Part shown: positions 1 to 10,100 of the stretch, piece after piece | Position numbering within the stretch: the first letter of the stretch is position 1 | How the letters are laid out: each line of letters starts with the position of its first letter | Assembly: GCA_038750655.1 (NCBI GenBank) | Contig: JBCDGZ010000047.1 | Location: 1 to 49,184, forward strand | Length of the DNA stretch: 49,184 nucleotides | Reading direction: 5' to 3' | Source: JBCDGZ01 sp038750655 | Lineage (GTDB): Bacteria; Bacteroidota; Bacteroidia; Chitinophagales; Saprospiraceae | Notes under the pieces: model-generated | What the model was told of the DNA's origin: nothing | Database searches by the model: none | The model's input: only the letters and a program-made list of their open reading frames with translations | Program-made: the position numbers and the translations under genes

Positions 1-181
1 TACTTAGATATATTTCCAGTTCCCGGTCTTCAAAGAAAATTGACAATGGATTAGAGTTAAAATCTATAACACTACCACTATTATTCCCAAACCCGAAACG
101 CCACTGATAGTCGTACTTTAGTTGTGCATTTAGCTCTGAGAACTGTAGCAATATAAGTAAAGAAAAAAATAAGATTCTCAT
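1..181 (-). CDS. Secreted protein, N-terminal part (cut by window edge)
   Basis: An open frame runs from an ATG at 181-179 to the window edge, 60 codons without a stop. It begins with a clear signal peptide (MRILFFSLLILLQFSELNAQ) and continues with LKYDYQWRFGFGNNSG and VIDFNSNPLSIFFED. The mature start, with an aromatic-rich WRFGFGN stretch followed by VIDFN, resembles the start of large secreted proteins I know from Saprospiria, but the diagnostic domains lie outside the window. It starts 54 bases after the stop of the 1432-residue gene on the same strand, so the two are probably one operon. Function unknown; secretion across the inner membrane is well supported. Confidence 0.7.
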   Translation of the reverse strand, partial: MRILFFSLLILLQFSELNAQLKYDYQWRFGFGNNSGSVIDFNSNPLSIFFEDRELEIYLS

Positions 182-235
182 CGTTGAATTATTTGATTTG
201 CCAAGGAAGAGACACTCTTCCTTGGCGGGACATTA

Positions 236-3200
236 TTATTTTATAATAACTATCTTTTCTGTGTGAATCGGCACACTATCCAAATATACGATAGATTGGT
301 AGACTCCTGCTGGCAAATGTCCGACAGAAAAAGTCTTATGGCCTGAGTTAGAGGGTAGTAATTCTGTCAAAATCTGCTTCCCAAAGGAATCATACAGAAC
401 GAATTTTGCTGATCCTCTAGAGCCTAAGTTAAACTGAATTTGCAGATGGTCTTTTGTTGGATTTGGCCGTAATTGGATTTTTACCTGCTGCTGCTTTTCT
501 ACAGCATTACTTAGTATTACTCCCTGCTCTGCTTCGGTAGCTACGTGATGATTTTGGGTTAAGCCTAAAGGAGAACCCGTGGCACAAAGTGTAGCATCAT
601 CATAAGCTATCTTGTCATCATACAAAGAGTAGAGACTACGCGCTAGCCAAACAGCATCTCCGCCCGCTAAAGGGCATTGATTAGCTATAGTTTGTAAAGC
701 TGCCACTTGTGTTGGTGTAAATTCGTCTATCCCCGCTGCTAGTGTTTGCAGATATACTGTATTGATGGTGCGAGTGTTAGACTCATAAATAGCTGTAGTT
801 GAGATACTGCTATTGTCTGTTTGTAGTCCTGGCAGATCGGCAGTGATTTTATTCTCTACCTGCAGGAGAGACTGCTGGTGTACTTGGGCCAAGGAGTCTG
901 TAAAGTCTATCTTAGCTCGTCTTTGCGCAGCATAATCAAGACTATCTGTCTGGCTATGAGCATGCAATAATAATGCTTCCAAATCTATTAACTGGTAAAG
1001 AGCTTCTTCAAGTGCTACCGATTGATTATGAAGATCGTAGGACAAATTCCCCTGTGGAGTATATAATCCTCGAATATCATTATCCATATCTTGGAATTGG
1101 CCTAAAACGGTAGTTTGTTGGGCCGTGTTAAAACTATCAATGCTCGTACCCATGGGAACAAGACTTGGATAATTGTCAAGGCGATTATATAGATGACGTG
1201 CTGCTGTCCATTGTAAGGCTGTCTGATAATTATCTGTTACAACCTTACCTTCAGCAATTAGATAATCTAAATCATTTAAGCCATTTACAGGATTATATCG
1301 TGCGCCAATACCTTTGGAACATTGACCTGCGGCATCACAGTAATAGCTATCATCAGGTAATGATTCATCAAAAAACCATTGAGCCATAGCATCGACTGTG
1401 GTATTAAAAACAGGATTTTCTTGAGCGTCTACATCGACGGTAGAAAACTGAATAATAGTTGGTGTTCCTAAATGCTGTGCACCATATCCACTGGAATAAC
1501 TTCCTGCCCAAAGATTACCATTATGTGATTGTCTTCCAATCACTGCATTTCCATCTAAAGGCAATAACCCCATCAACAATCCCGTACCATGATCCCCCAA
1601 CGCATTCCCCTGCATCATCGTCCCATCACACATCCCCCAAAAGTTAATTCCAATCGGCGTACCACCAATCTCATTACATTGCAGCTCCATGCCGGGAGAG
1701 CCTTGATTAAAGATACCTTTCCCTTCCATTCCCTCTCCACTAATCAAATTACAACTCAGCTTATGGTTTGCTCCTGCTTCCATACGAATAGCATCATAGC
1801 CACTGTTGCCACTAGCGGTAATCGTATTATTTTCAATACTCGCTTGACCTCCACCACGGTGGATGATCCCCGCTACCGCATCATTCAGCTGAAAAGTATT
1901 ATTCTCTATTCTCCAGCCGTTCCCTTGTGGTATAAACTCATGAATACGGATGCCCGTAGCCCCGGTATTTGAATTGATCGTATTATCTTCTATGGAGCCG
2001 GAGCCGGGTTGGTTAAAAAATACGTCTATTCCTCTATTGGCATTGTCAATGGTATTGTTTTCAATCGAGATTACTCGATTTTGGCTTTGTACTACTCGAA
2101 TACCACGAGAGAGATTACTCAAATTACTATTGCGTACAAAAAGATGACTCTGTTGAGAAAAAATACCAGCACCACAATTGTTGAAATTGACTGCTGGGTC
2201 TTCGGGCCGGAATCCTCCTACGATTAGGAAGTCATCAACACTAGTTATAGCCCTACCAGTACCACTACCATTCTGAGTAATATCAATGAATTCGCTACTC
2301 AGCACTGCGATTAATGAACCTGTAGAAATAATCCCATTTTCCAGATTTCGGTATTGATTGGGACGAAAAGCCCCCTCTGGGGCACTGGTGCCAAAAAGCA
2401 AGGCATTGCCATTATTGACTCTAATCCCAGCATGGGCTTTTTCCCCTTTGCGTGGAGTTTTAAGTTCGCCTACTCCTTCAAAAATATTCCCGTAGAAAAT
2501 ACCATCCAGATTAATGTCGCCTGTAGGGATTTCTAGTCCAACATAATTATTCCTAAAGGTCGTTGTCTGTATATCTAGATGAGCACCACTCTCGGCTAAT
2601 ACCGCAAATTCCGCATCTTCGATTGTAGCGTCTTTCAATACTAGTGTTGCTCCGTCTTGCACGGTGATGTGTTGCCACATATCGGTGCAGCTGAATATTC
2701 TGGAATCTTCAATAGTCAAGGTCTGACCATTCGGTACTACGATACTAGCTCCTGCTTGCATAATCAGATTCGATCTGCGTAAAAAGCAGTAATCCTGATC
2801 AATCAATAGTGTACCTTCGATTTCGAGGTCTGAACTTGCAGTTGATGTACCACAGGCAAAACTAACAGGATCAAGTAGGCCTGTTTGGATTAGGTCCGTA
2901 ATAGTCGTCGTACCTGACGTACCTACTGGTTCAGGATCAGCAGGGTCAAGATCAATTATAGCTATCGCATCATCTGTCGCACTAGTTAATGTCGCGTTTA
3001 TTGAATAGCCGTCTGGCAGGCTACCGTCAATGAGCCGAGTAGTGAATTGGAAAGATTGACATTCGTCGACATTTAGTACCAGACCATCTAAACACATATA
3101 GGTATTCAGTGTCGAGCCAGGATTACAAGTACCATTGATTATAAAAGCTGGATCAGCAGCTACCAATTCCTGGTTGTTATCACTGAAGATAACGGTCACA

Positions 3201-4534
3201 TCTACCGGACCGGCATCACAATCTGGGCAAACCTCGATGGTAACCGTTATCAATTCTCTTTCTCCACAACCTTCCAGAGGGAAGCGATTGTCGGTCTCCA
3301 TAGTAATGGTATTTTCACAACGCTCACAGGTCTGGATCGGACGATTATCGTCTAAACAGAGGTCACAAACCATCTCAAGTGTATTACTCATTCGACTTCT
3401 TGAGTGTTGAGAAAGGAATAAAGAAGTATTGACACCACTAGTACACATCAGCGGAGAAATAAGCCCCTTAAGAGGATCATTAAACCCATCACATTTATCT
3501 GCATCAGGGCAAGTACAGTCTTCCAACTCTCCTGCTCCCAGGCCATGTCCCAGTTCGTGTGCGAAAGCTACGACCATATCTTCAATATCCGCTTCTACGT
3601 TAATCCAGCCAGTAGGTACCCTATTTTGATTGCCTGACAGGCAAACCGTACTTCCATCTTGTCCGCCTCTACCTGGCAACGGCTTTCCAGCAAAAAGCAT
3701 AATGAAATCTTTTTCCACGCAAGGACGACTAATGTTGTAATACCTATTGAGTGCATTACTGATGGGAATATCCGCACAACAGTAGTCATCTTGATCAGCT
3801 CTTATACCTTTATTTCTGATAGAAAGTAGGAGGTTCAACTCGTCCGCATAAAAATCAGCAGCTCGAGAAGCTACATCATCCATCATCATTGCGATTGCGG
3901 TTACGTCACCTCCCATTTGTTCATAAAATGCCTGATCAGCTTCCAAAGCAATTTCGATAGTTGGAAAGTCACAATCTCCTCTGGGAGGAACTGGGGGAAT
4001 GGGGGCACTACAAATCAGCCAGATACCTTTAGGTCCATTTTCGAGGACTTCGGAGAGCGGCCTAATGGAATAGCGTAGAGCATCTTTTGTGATGTAGCCA
4101 TCTAATCCATCCGCTGAAATATACAAGCGACTTTCACTCTGTATATTACTTGACAGACTGCCACGGTAAAAATTTGTGGGAGCAATCGGATGGGACTCCC
4201 AACCACCCTCAAAGTTGATCACTACTTGCGCACCCGGGGCACGTATGTCATGTTTCCCTAGGTACATATCGAAGCTAAGTGTCGTTCCAATATTTAGATC
4301 AAGTGTAAAACTATCCGTCTGTACATTTTTTACATAATTGTTTAAGCTGGCTACATCAATACTAAAAGCGAGATCGTCACAAATACCTTGGTCTTCGAGG
4401 TCTTGCAGTACGGTAGGGGCAAGGGTCACTTCTGTTCCAGTAAAGCTAGGCTGTGCATAAGTAATGTGGCTTCCGATGAGCAGCAAAAGAATGAGTAAAC
4501 TCCTCAGGTGGAAGGAGAGATTTGAAAATGTCAT
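236..4534 (-). CDS. Secreted metzincin-like / parallel beta-helix protein with T9SS sorting domain
   Basis: 1432 residues. Residues 1-27 are a signal peptide ending in TYAQ. A protease-like domain follows, with HELGHGLGAGE at 326-336 and a possible Met-turn (SPLMC, Met363). This is the metzincin pattern HExxHxxGxx(H/D), except that the third-ligand position is Glu336. Residues about 600-1010 are Asn/Gly/Ile-rich repeats (IENNTI, IEDNTI, VRNSNL) typical of a right-handed parallel beta helix. Residues about 1350-1432 (LRPNPTKDHLQIQF, then LPAGVYQSIVYL) are a T9SS type A sorting domain, so export to the cell surface or medium by the type IX system is expected. It could be a protease acting on surface polymers, or an inactive zincin fold with a beta-helix adhesin. 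Start is ATG after the AT-rich stretch at 4535-4560. Confidence 0.85.
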   Translation of the reverse strand: MTFSNLSFHLRSLLILLLLIGSHITYAQPSFTGTEVTLAPTVLQDLEDQGICDDLAFSIDVASLNNYVKNVQTDSFTLDLNIGTTLSFDMYLGKHDIRAPGAQVVINFEGGWESHPIAPTNFYRGSLSSNIQSESRLYISADGLDGYITKDALRYSIRPLSEVLENGPKGIWLICSAPIPPVPPRGDCDFPTIEIALEADQAFYEQMGGDVTAIAMMMDDVASRAADFYADELNLLLSIRNKGIRADQDDYCCADIPISNALNRYYNISRPCVEKDFIMLFAGKPLPGRGGQDGSTVCLSGNQNRVPTGWINVEADIEDMVVAFAHELGHGLGAGELEDCTCPDADKCDGFNDPLKGLISPLMCTSGVNTSLFLSQHSRSRMSNTLEMVCDLCLDDNRPIQTCERCENTITMETDNRFPLEGCGERELITVTIEVCPDCDAGPVDVTVIFSDNNQELVAADPAFIINGTCNPGSTLNTYMCLDGLVLNVDECQSFQFTTRLIDGSLPDGYSINATLTSATDDAIAIIDLDPADPEPVGTSGTTTITDLIQTGLLDPVSFACGTSTASSDLEIEGTLLIDQDYCFLRRSNLIMQAGASIVVPNGQTLTIEDSRIFSCTDMWQHITVQDGATLVLKDATIEDAEFAVLAESGAHLDIQTTTFRNNYVGLEIPTGDINLDGIFYGNIFEGVGELKTPRKGEKAHAGIRVNNGNALLFGTSAPEGAFRPNQYRNLENGIISTGSLIAVLSSEFIDITQNGSGTGRAITSVDDFLIVGGFRPEDPAVNFNNCGAGIFSQQSHLFVRNSNLSNLSRGIRVVQSQNRVISIENNTIDNANRGIDVFFNQPGSGSIEDNTINSNTGATGIRIHEFIPQGNGWRIENNTFQLNDAVAGIIHRGGGQASIENNTITASGNSGYDAIRMEAGANHKLSCNLISGEGMEGKGIFNQGSPGMELQCNEIGGTPIGINFWGMCDGTMMQGNALGDHGTGLLMGLLPLDGNAVIGRQSHNGNLWAGSYSSGYGAQHLGTPTIIQFSTVDVDAQENPVFNTTVDAMAQWFFDESLPDDSYYCDAAGQCSKGIGARYNPVNGLNDLDYLIAEGKVVTDNYQTALQWTAARHLYNRLDNYPSLVPMGTSIDSFNTAQQTTVLGQFQDMDNDIRGLYTPQGNLSYDLHNQSVALEEALYQLIDLEALLLHAHSQTDSLDYAAQRRAKIDFTDSLAQVHQQSLLQVENKITADLPGLQTDNSSISTTAIYESNTRTINTVYLQTLAAGIDEFTPTQVAALQTIANQCPLAGGDAVWLARSLYSLYDDKIAYDDATLCATGSPLGLTQNHHVATEAEQGVILSNAVEKQQQVKIQLRPNPTKDHLQIQFNLGSRGSAKFVLYDSFGKQILTELLPSNSGHKTFSVGHLPAGVYQSIVYLDSVPIHTEKIVIIK

Positions 4535-5190
4535 AATCGTTTTAGTTTTAGTGAATAAATATCTTTACAGCCTCAAAGTCATCATTTGAAGCTTACATGC
4601 GCATTGTGTCAATCGGGCTTGTATTAAATTCGAGTTCGACGAGAGTGGGGTGAAAATCTGCCTCCCCGAAGAGAGGCAGATGAAAAACAACCTTGTAAGC
4701 AAGGTACTGTCACACGCGGTGAAGGTGCGACATAAGGGACATTGATTTTATTAGTTCTATTTTATTTTTGGGAGACCGGGCAGGCGAAAACCCGCCCGAT
4801 GATAACCCCAAATAAACCAGTGTATGACCACCGGAGTATCTTTGTTATTGAATATCCGGACAGCACAAAACCAATCCGTACAGACCAATTTATAGCTGCC
4901 CGGCTCATCAAAGCTCACCGCTTGTAGGCGATGAGTCACGCGCTCTTTTACAGCTACAGGATAAGCTATCAGGCTTTATAGCTTACAGTATAAAGGCCGA
5001 TAAGCAGCTATTGCTGCAATGAGAACGCTCAGTAAGTTGCATAACGATTAAGGTCAGACTAGGTCCGACTATATTGGTAAGTGGATGTTCAAAACCAAAG
5101 TATTGTTACAATTGTAAATATAAAGAAAGCCTGCGAAGATAACAAGTGTCTTCACAGGCTTGGAGCCTGAACAATAGAAAGGCAGAAGCT
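4535..5190. other. Hairpin-rich intergenic DNA
   Basis: No convincing gene. Short frames on both strands (for example 4742-4927 plus and 4757-4939 minus) lack family-like sequence. Several inverted repeats are visible: ATCTGCCTC/GAGGCAGAT (4656-4664 and 4673-4681), CGGGC/GCCCG around 4778-4799, TAAGCTAT/ATAGCTTA (4962-4969 and 4978-4985) and GCAGC/GCTGC near 5007-5020. The upstream region of the 1432-residue gene must lie at the left end of this stretch. I see no insertion-sequence ends and no tRNA. Confidence 0.5.
5127..5161 (-). terminator. Intrinsic terminator after the GG-leader peptide gene
   Basis: AAGCCTG-C-GAAGA (5127-5139) pairs with TCTTC-A-CAGGCTT (5149-5161): a 12-bp stem with one opposed mismatch and a 9-base loop. 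Read on the minus strand it lies 30 bases after the peptide stop and is followed by T-rich sequence (TTTCTTTATATTT), as expected for a terminator. Confidence 0.65.
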
Positions 5191-5307
5191 TTACATATCG
5201 TTCACGTCAGGGATAATAACAGTATTAACTGAACCGCCCTTAATGGCCTTCTGCTGTTTGCTTTCTACACTCTGAACAGCTTTTTTTAACAATGTTTCGC
5301 GTGACAT
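5191..5307 (-). CDS. Small peptide with double-glycine leader (putative RiPP or secreted-peptide precursor)
   Basis: 38 codons, ATG at 5307-5305, stop at 5191-5193. The leader contains KKAVQSVESKQQKAIKGG and ends in Gly-Gly after a KxIKGG motif, the same type of ending as the leaders of Bacteroidota natural-product precursors and double-glycine-processed bacteriocins. The predicted core after GG is SVNTVIIPDVNDM, 13 residues with no Cys, so classical thioether lanthipeptide formation is unlikely. The gene is isolated, has its own terminator, and is divergent from the helical protein gene at 5468. No modifying enzyme, peptidase or ABC exporter lies within the window, so these would have to act from elsewhere. 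Existence of the gene is supported by leader composition and terminator; the function is inference. Confidence 0.6.
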   Translation of the reverse strand: MSRETLLKKAVQSVESKQQKAIKGGSVNTVIIPDVNDM

Positions 5308-5467
5308 ACTTTGATGTTTTTTAAAGGTTAGATAATGTTTTTAAGCTACCTTTATCCTTGTACAAGCACATCAATTTGAGGGCTATGCAGGCATTGCACC
5401 TAAGTATGTTGTTATATGGCGTTGGTCTTTTTCTTATTTCAGGTTCAATCGATTAAAAGTATTACAG

Positions 5468-6892
5468 ATGAAAACCCTTAAGACTTATATTTCAATTATT
5501 GACCCCAATCTATTGCGGAAAATTTCTGGCAAGCCTGCAGAGTTGGTACGTCTTTTACAAACCAATACCTACATCTCTGATGAAGCATTTTGCGAAGCCG
5601 TCTGTGGCGGAAAGCACACTAGAAAATACTACACAAATCTTAAATTACGAACCCTTAAAATCTTGGAATCTTTGCTATTTGCAACGGCACCGCCACCCCA
5701 CAGTTTGTTGAAAAAAAAATATGATTTTTGCCTAAAAAATTTTCTCATTGGGCAAAAACTCATCGCCCGGCACAAACAATCGGAGGGGATTACAGTTATG
5801 AAAAGGGCCTATATAGTTGCTAGGGATTATGAGTTCTATCACTTAGCGGTAGAACTTTCTAGTTTGATTCATTATCACCATGTTTATTACTCTAAAAATC
5901 AAAAACAAGCAGAACTCTTTGCAGCGCATACTAAAGAGTATTTACATCAATACAGTGAAGAAAAGAAAGCCGAGGTATATTTCTTAAAAGCTATTAATCA
6001 AAGAGGTAGATCAACTGACTTGAAAGGAATTGAAACGGGTATTGGGAAGCTGACGGCTATGAAAAGTGATAACACAAAATGTAAGTTCTATGAGTTTATG
6101 CTCAGGATAGTTCATGGTTTCAATACCTTAGAATATGGGACTATTACTGATAACTGTACAAAAGCTCTTACCGTACTAAAAAATAAAAAAGGAGCATTTG
6201 CAGGCCAGCTGTTCACTTTCCGTCTCTTTAGAGGCATTGCTAATGTTGCTTTGAAAAAATATAGTCAAGCAGATTTTGATTTTCGATGTACTGACGATTA
6301 TCCCGCCAAAAAATCCTTCAACCACTACGTCCTCCAATTCTACCAAACCATCAATGCCCTACATGCCGGTGATTACCTCACCGCATACGCGATCTACCGC
6401 GAAAATAAAAACTGCCGTTATGATTTGATTCGGCAGCAATTTGCGATCATTGAAGCCTATTTATGTTTTTTATCCTATGCTGGGCATTTGAAATTAACGA
6501 CAAAATTTAGATTAGGAAAATACTTGAACGAAACCTTCAAGCAACAAGCCGATAAGAAAGGAGACAATATTGCCATCCTGATCTCTGAACTGCTGGTATA
6601 CCTAGCTCGTGATCGGAGTAAATACATCGATCGTGTGGAAGCGATAGCCGCTTACAGTTACAAGCACCTTAATGACCCTGCCACTAATCGCGCTCGCTGA
6701 TTCATCAGAATCTTATGCCTACAACCAAGAGCTAACTTCAAATCAGTCGCCCTAGAACGATTGGCCAAAAAGCCAATCCAAAGCCTAAAAAGCCATACCA
6801 TTGCTATGGGAAGTAATTTCGCAGTTGAAATCATCCCCTTTGAAGACCTACTGGATATGATCATGATACAGTTGGAGACGAAAGTAGCTTGA
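5468..6892 (+). pseudogene. Helical-repeat protein of unknown function, interrupted by an in-frame TGA
   Basis: The first open stretch, 5468-6697, encodes 410 residues rich in helices with TPR-like spacing of small and aromatic residues; no catalytic motif is recognisable. TGA at 6698-6700 stops it, but the same frame continues for 63 more codons (FIRILCLQPRANFKSVALER, later EIIPFEDLLDMIMIQL) to a TGA at 6890-6892. Read through, the product would be 474 residues. The distal part has protein-like composition with heptad-like Leu spacing, so a recent nonsense mutation, a sequencing error or stop read-through are all possible. The size is close to that of the helical protein at 47742-49154, but I see no clear sequence match. 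It is divergent from the GG-leader peptide gene, 160 bases away, so a regulatory link is conceivable. Confidence 0.6.
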
Positions 6893-7107
6893 GCAATAGA
6901 TTCCTCAAAAGTTTACATTCTCCCCAAAAAGTAATAATTTTACCCCCGTTCTCATCCCTTCAACCGTTGACAGTCAATGTCCTGGCCCCATTTTTCCGGG
7001 CCATTGTCACTACGCAAGCTTCCTTTTAAAAGCCCTGGTCTATAATCGCCTTTAGCAAGGCTATTTCTCGTACAGTTCTTGCAATTGTACGCTTCAGAAA
7101 TCTTACT

Positions 7108-10100
7108 ATGATGAAAGCGAAATTCCTACTTTGCCTGGCGCTCCTGCTCTCCCATGCTGTTGGGGCGCAGCTCAACTACACGGCTAATGATCAGATTCGA
7201 CCCTACGAGGGGCACTTCCGGCCCGGCGTTAACCTGGGGATTTATCCCCCCTGGACCAATGAGCAACTGGCGGACTTGGCCGCAGGCAATGCTGCCGAGA
7301 GGGTGTTAGGGGTAGGCGCCAAGGCGGCCCGCCCGGCCCTGTACGGGCACTTTGTAGAGGAGTTTGGCTACGATTTCGAGTTGGATACTTATGAGCATTT
7401 TGAGGAGGTGGGATTGAGGGAAAATACCCTAATCGTCGGCTTTCCTTCTGCTGAACAAAGAGACCCTACGCGCTATTGCCCAGGGGTACAATCGGAGCTT
7501 TTTGCCAATCTCTACCTCGACATCTGGGACGGTGGAGCCAATGGTACACCAGTGAATGATAACAACTACTACGCTTTATACCTCTACAATCTGGTGACGC
7601 GCTATAAGGAGCATATCCGGTTTTGGGAAATTTGGAACGAACCGGGCTTTGATTATACCGGAGCATTGGGCTGGCTGCCTCCAGGCACCCCCGAGAATTG
7701 GTGGGATAACAATCCCAATCCCTGCGATTACAAGCTGCGCGCCCCGATTTTCCACTACGTCCGACTGCTGCGCATCAGCTTCGAAGTCATCAAGACCTTT
7801 GATCCTGATGCCTACATCGTCGTCTCCGGCGTAGGCTACCCCAGCTTTCTCGACGCCATCCTGCGCAATACCGATAACCCCGTAGACGGCAGCCCCACCG
7901 GGGCCTACCCTCGCAAAGGCGGCGCCTACTTCGATGTGATGGGCTTTCATTCCTATCCCCACTTCGATGGCACCCTCAAAGAATGGGACAACAGCATCAA
8001 TGCCTTTCGCTACTCTCGACATTCCGACGCGGCGGCGCAAGGGCTCTCCGGCACCCAACAGACCTACCGAGACGTGCTGGAAAACTACGGCTATGACGGC
8101 CAAACCTATCCGCAAAAGCTCTGGATCATGACCGAGGGGAATATTCCTCGCAAAACCTTCGGCGACTTCATCGGCTCCGAAGAGGCCCAGCGCAATTACA
8201 TCGTCAAGGCGGTGGTGGAGTGTATGATTAACGATATTCTACAATTGCACATCTATAAAATTGGGGAGGAGTCGACTTATGATGAGGCACAAGGGGAGTT
8301 CCAACTGATGGGGCTTTATAAAAAATTGACAACGGCGCTGCCGTATTATGCGGAGCCTACGCAGGAGGGGACGGCTTATAAGACGGCTTCTGATTTGTTG
8401 TTTGAGAAACGCTATGATGCGCAGCGGACTAGCCAGATGGCGCTCCCGCAGGGCGTGCGGGGAGGGGCCTTTTATGATGAGAACAATCGCTATACCTATG
8501 TCCTCTGGGCAGAGACGACCGTTGACCGGTCGGAGGCTGCCTCGGCGACCTACAGCTTTCCTGCTGGCCTGAACACAACTACACTGGTGGCTCGGCAGTG
8601 GGATTATACGACCAGTAGGGCAGAGGAGGTGATCAGCACCCAGGATATTGAGCTGACGGGTAGTCCGGTTTTTCTTTCTGAGGCGTTGTTAACGGCAGAT
8701 TTGGGCAATAGCTGTGCACCGCTGGACATTGACTTTAAGGACAACTCTGGGATCAATGCGGCTCGCCGCAGCTGGACCTTCCCCGGCGGGCAGCCTGCGA
8801 CTTCAACAGCGGCTAATCCGACCGTGAGCTACTCCAGCGGAGGAAATTATACCGCCACCTTAGAATTATTCGACAACACCGGTCAACTCATCGCCCGGCA
8901 AGCCCTCGATCTGCCCCTCAGCGAACCGCCGAGTCCGGCCTTCAGCAGCTATACTTCCGGCCCACTAGTGGTTTTTACCAACGAATCGGCCAACTACCTC
9001 GGCGATTTTCTCTGGGATTTTGGCGACGGGCAAACCAGCACCGAACCCAACCCCACTCATGTCTATTTCAGCTCAGGCACCTACACCATAGAGCTGAGTG
9101 CCACCAACACATGTGGTACGCGAAGCACCACTCAGACCTACACCATCCAAGTCGGCACCACCACCCAACTCGGCTACACCGCCAACGATACCATCATCCC
9201 CTACGACGGCGTTTTCCGTCCCGGCGTCAACATGGGCGTCTACGATCTGTGGAGCGACGAGCAGCTGGCTGACATCTCGGCGGGCAGCATCAAAGAAAAT
9301 GTCAAAGGCGTCGGCGCAAAGGTCGTACGACCTTTATTGACCGAAAAATTTCTGGAAAAATGGGGCTATGATATTCGCTTGGAAACTTTCCAACACTATA
9401 TCAATCTCGACCTAGAAGACAATACCGTCATCATCGGCTTTCCCACCGATGAACATCGCGATCCCAACTATTACTGCGCTACCGACCAGTCCGAATTATT
9501 CGAAAATATGTACCTCGATATTTGGGACAATGGAGAGAATGGAACGCCAGTGAACGACGATAATTACTACGCCCTTTTCCTCTATAAAATGGTCAGCCGC
9601 TACAAGGATTATGTGAAGTTCTGGGAAATCTGGAACGAGCCCAGCTTTGACTATAGTGGCCTGTACGGCTGGCTGCCGCCGGGTCAACCGGGCAACTGGT
9701 GGGAAAACAATCCCAATCCCTGCGACTACAAACTACGGGCGCCCATCTTCCACCTGGTGCGGATGCTGCGCATCAGCTATGAGGTCATCAAGCACCTCGA
9801 CGAGGAGGCTTACGTGACCCTGTCGGGCGTAGCCTTTCCCAGTTTTCTAGATGCAGTTTTGCGCAATACTGACAACCCCAGAGATGGCAGCGTAGCACCG
9901 GGCTACGAACGCAAGGGCGGCGCTTACTTCGATGTGATGGGCTTTCACAATTATCCCCACTTCGACGGCAGCACCAGCTATTACGATGTGGACGAGGCGC
10001 GCTTTGTCTACACCCGCCACTCGGATGCAGCGGTTCAAGGGATCACCACTTTGCAAGACAGTTTCAAAACCATTCTTTCCGGCTACGGCTACAACAATCT

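Noticed and set aside
2009..2227. Plus-strand frames inside the 1432-residue gene
   Set aside because: Shadows of Asn/Ile-rich beta-helix codons; the minus-strand protein is coherent over its whole length.
4742..4939. About 60-residue frames on both strands
   Set aside because: They overlap each other and a GC-rich hairpin; no signal peptide, motif or promoter.
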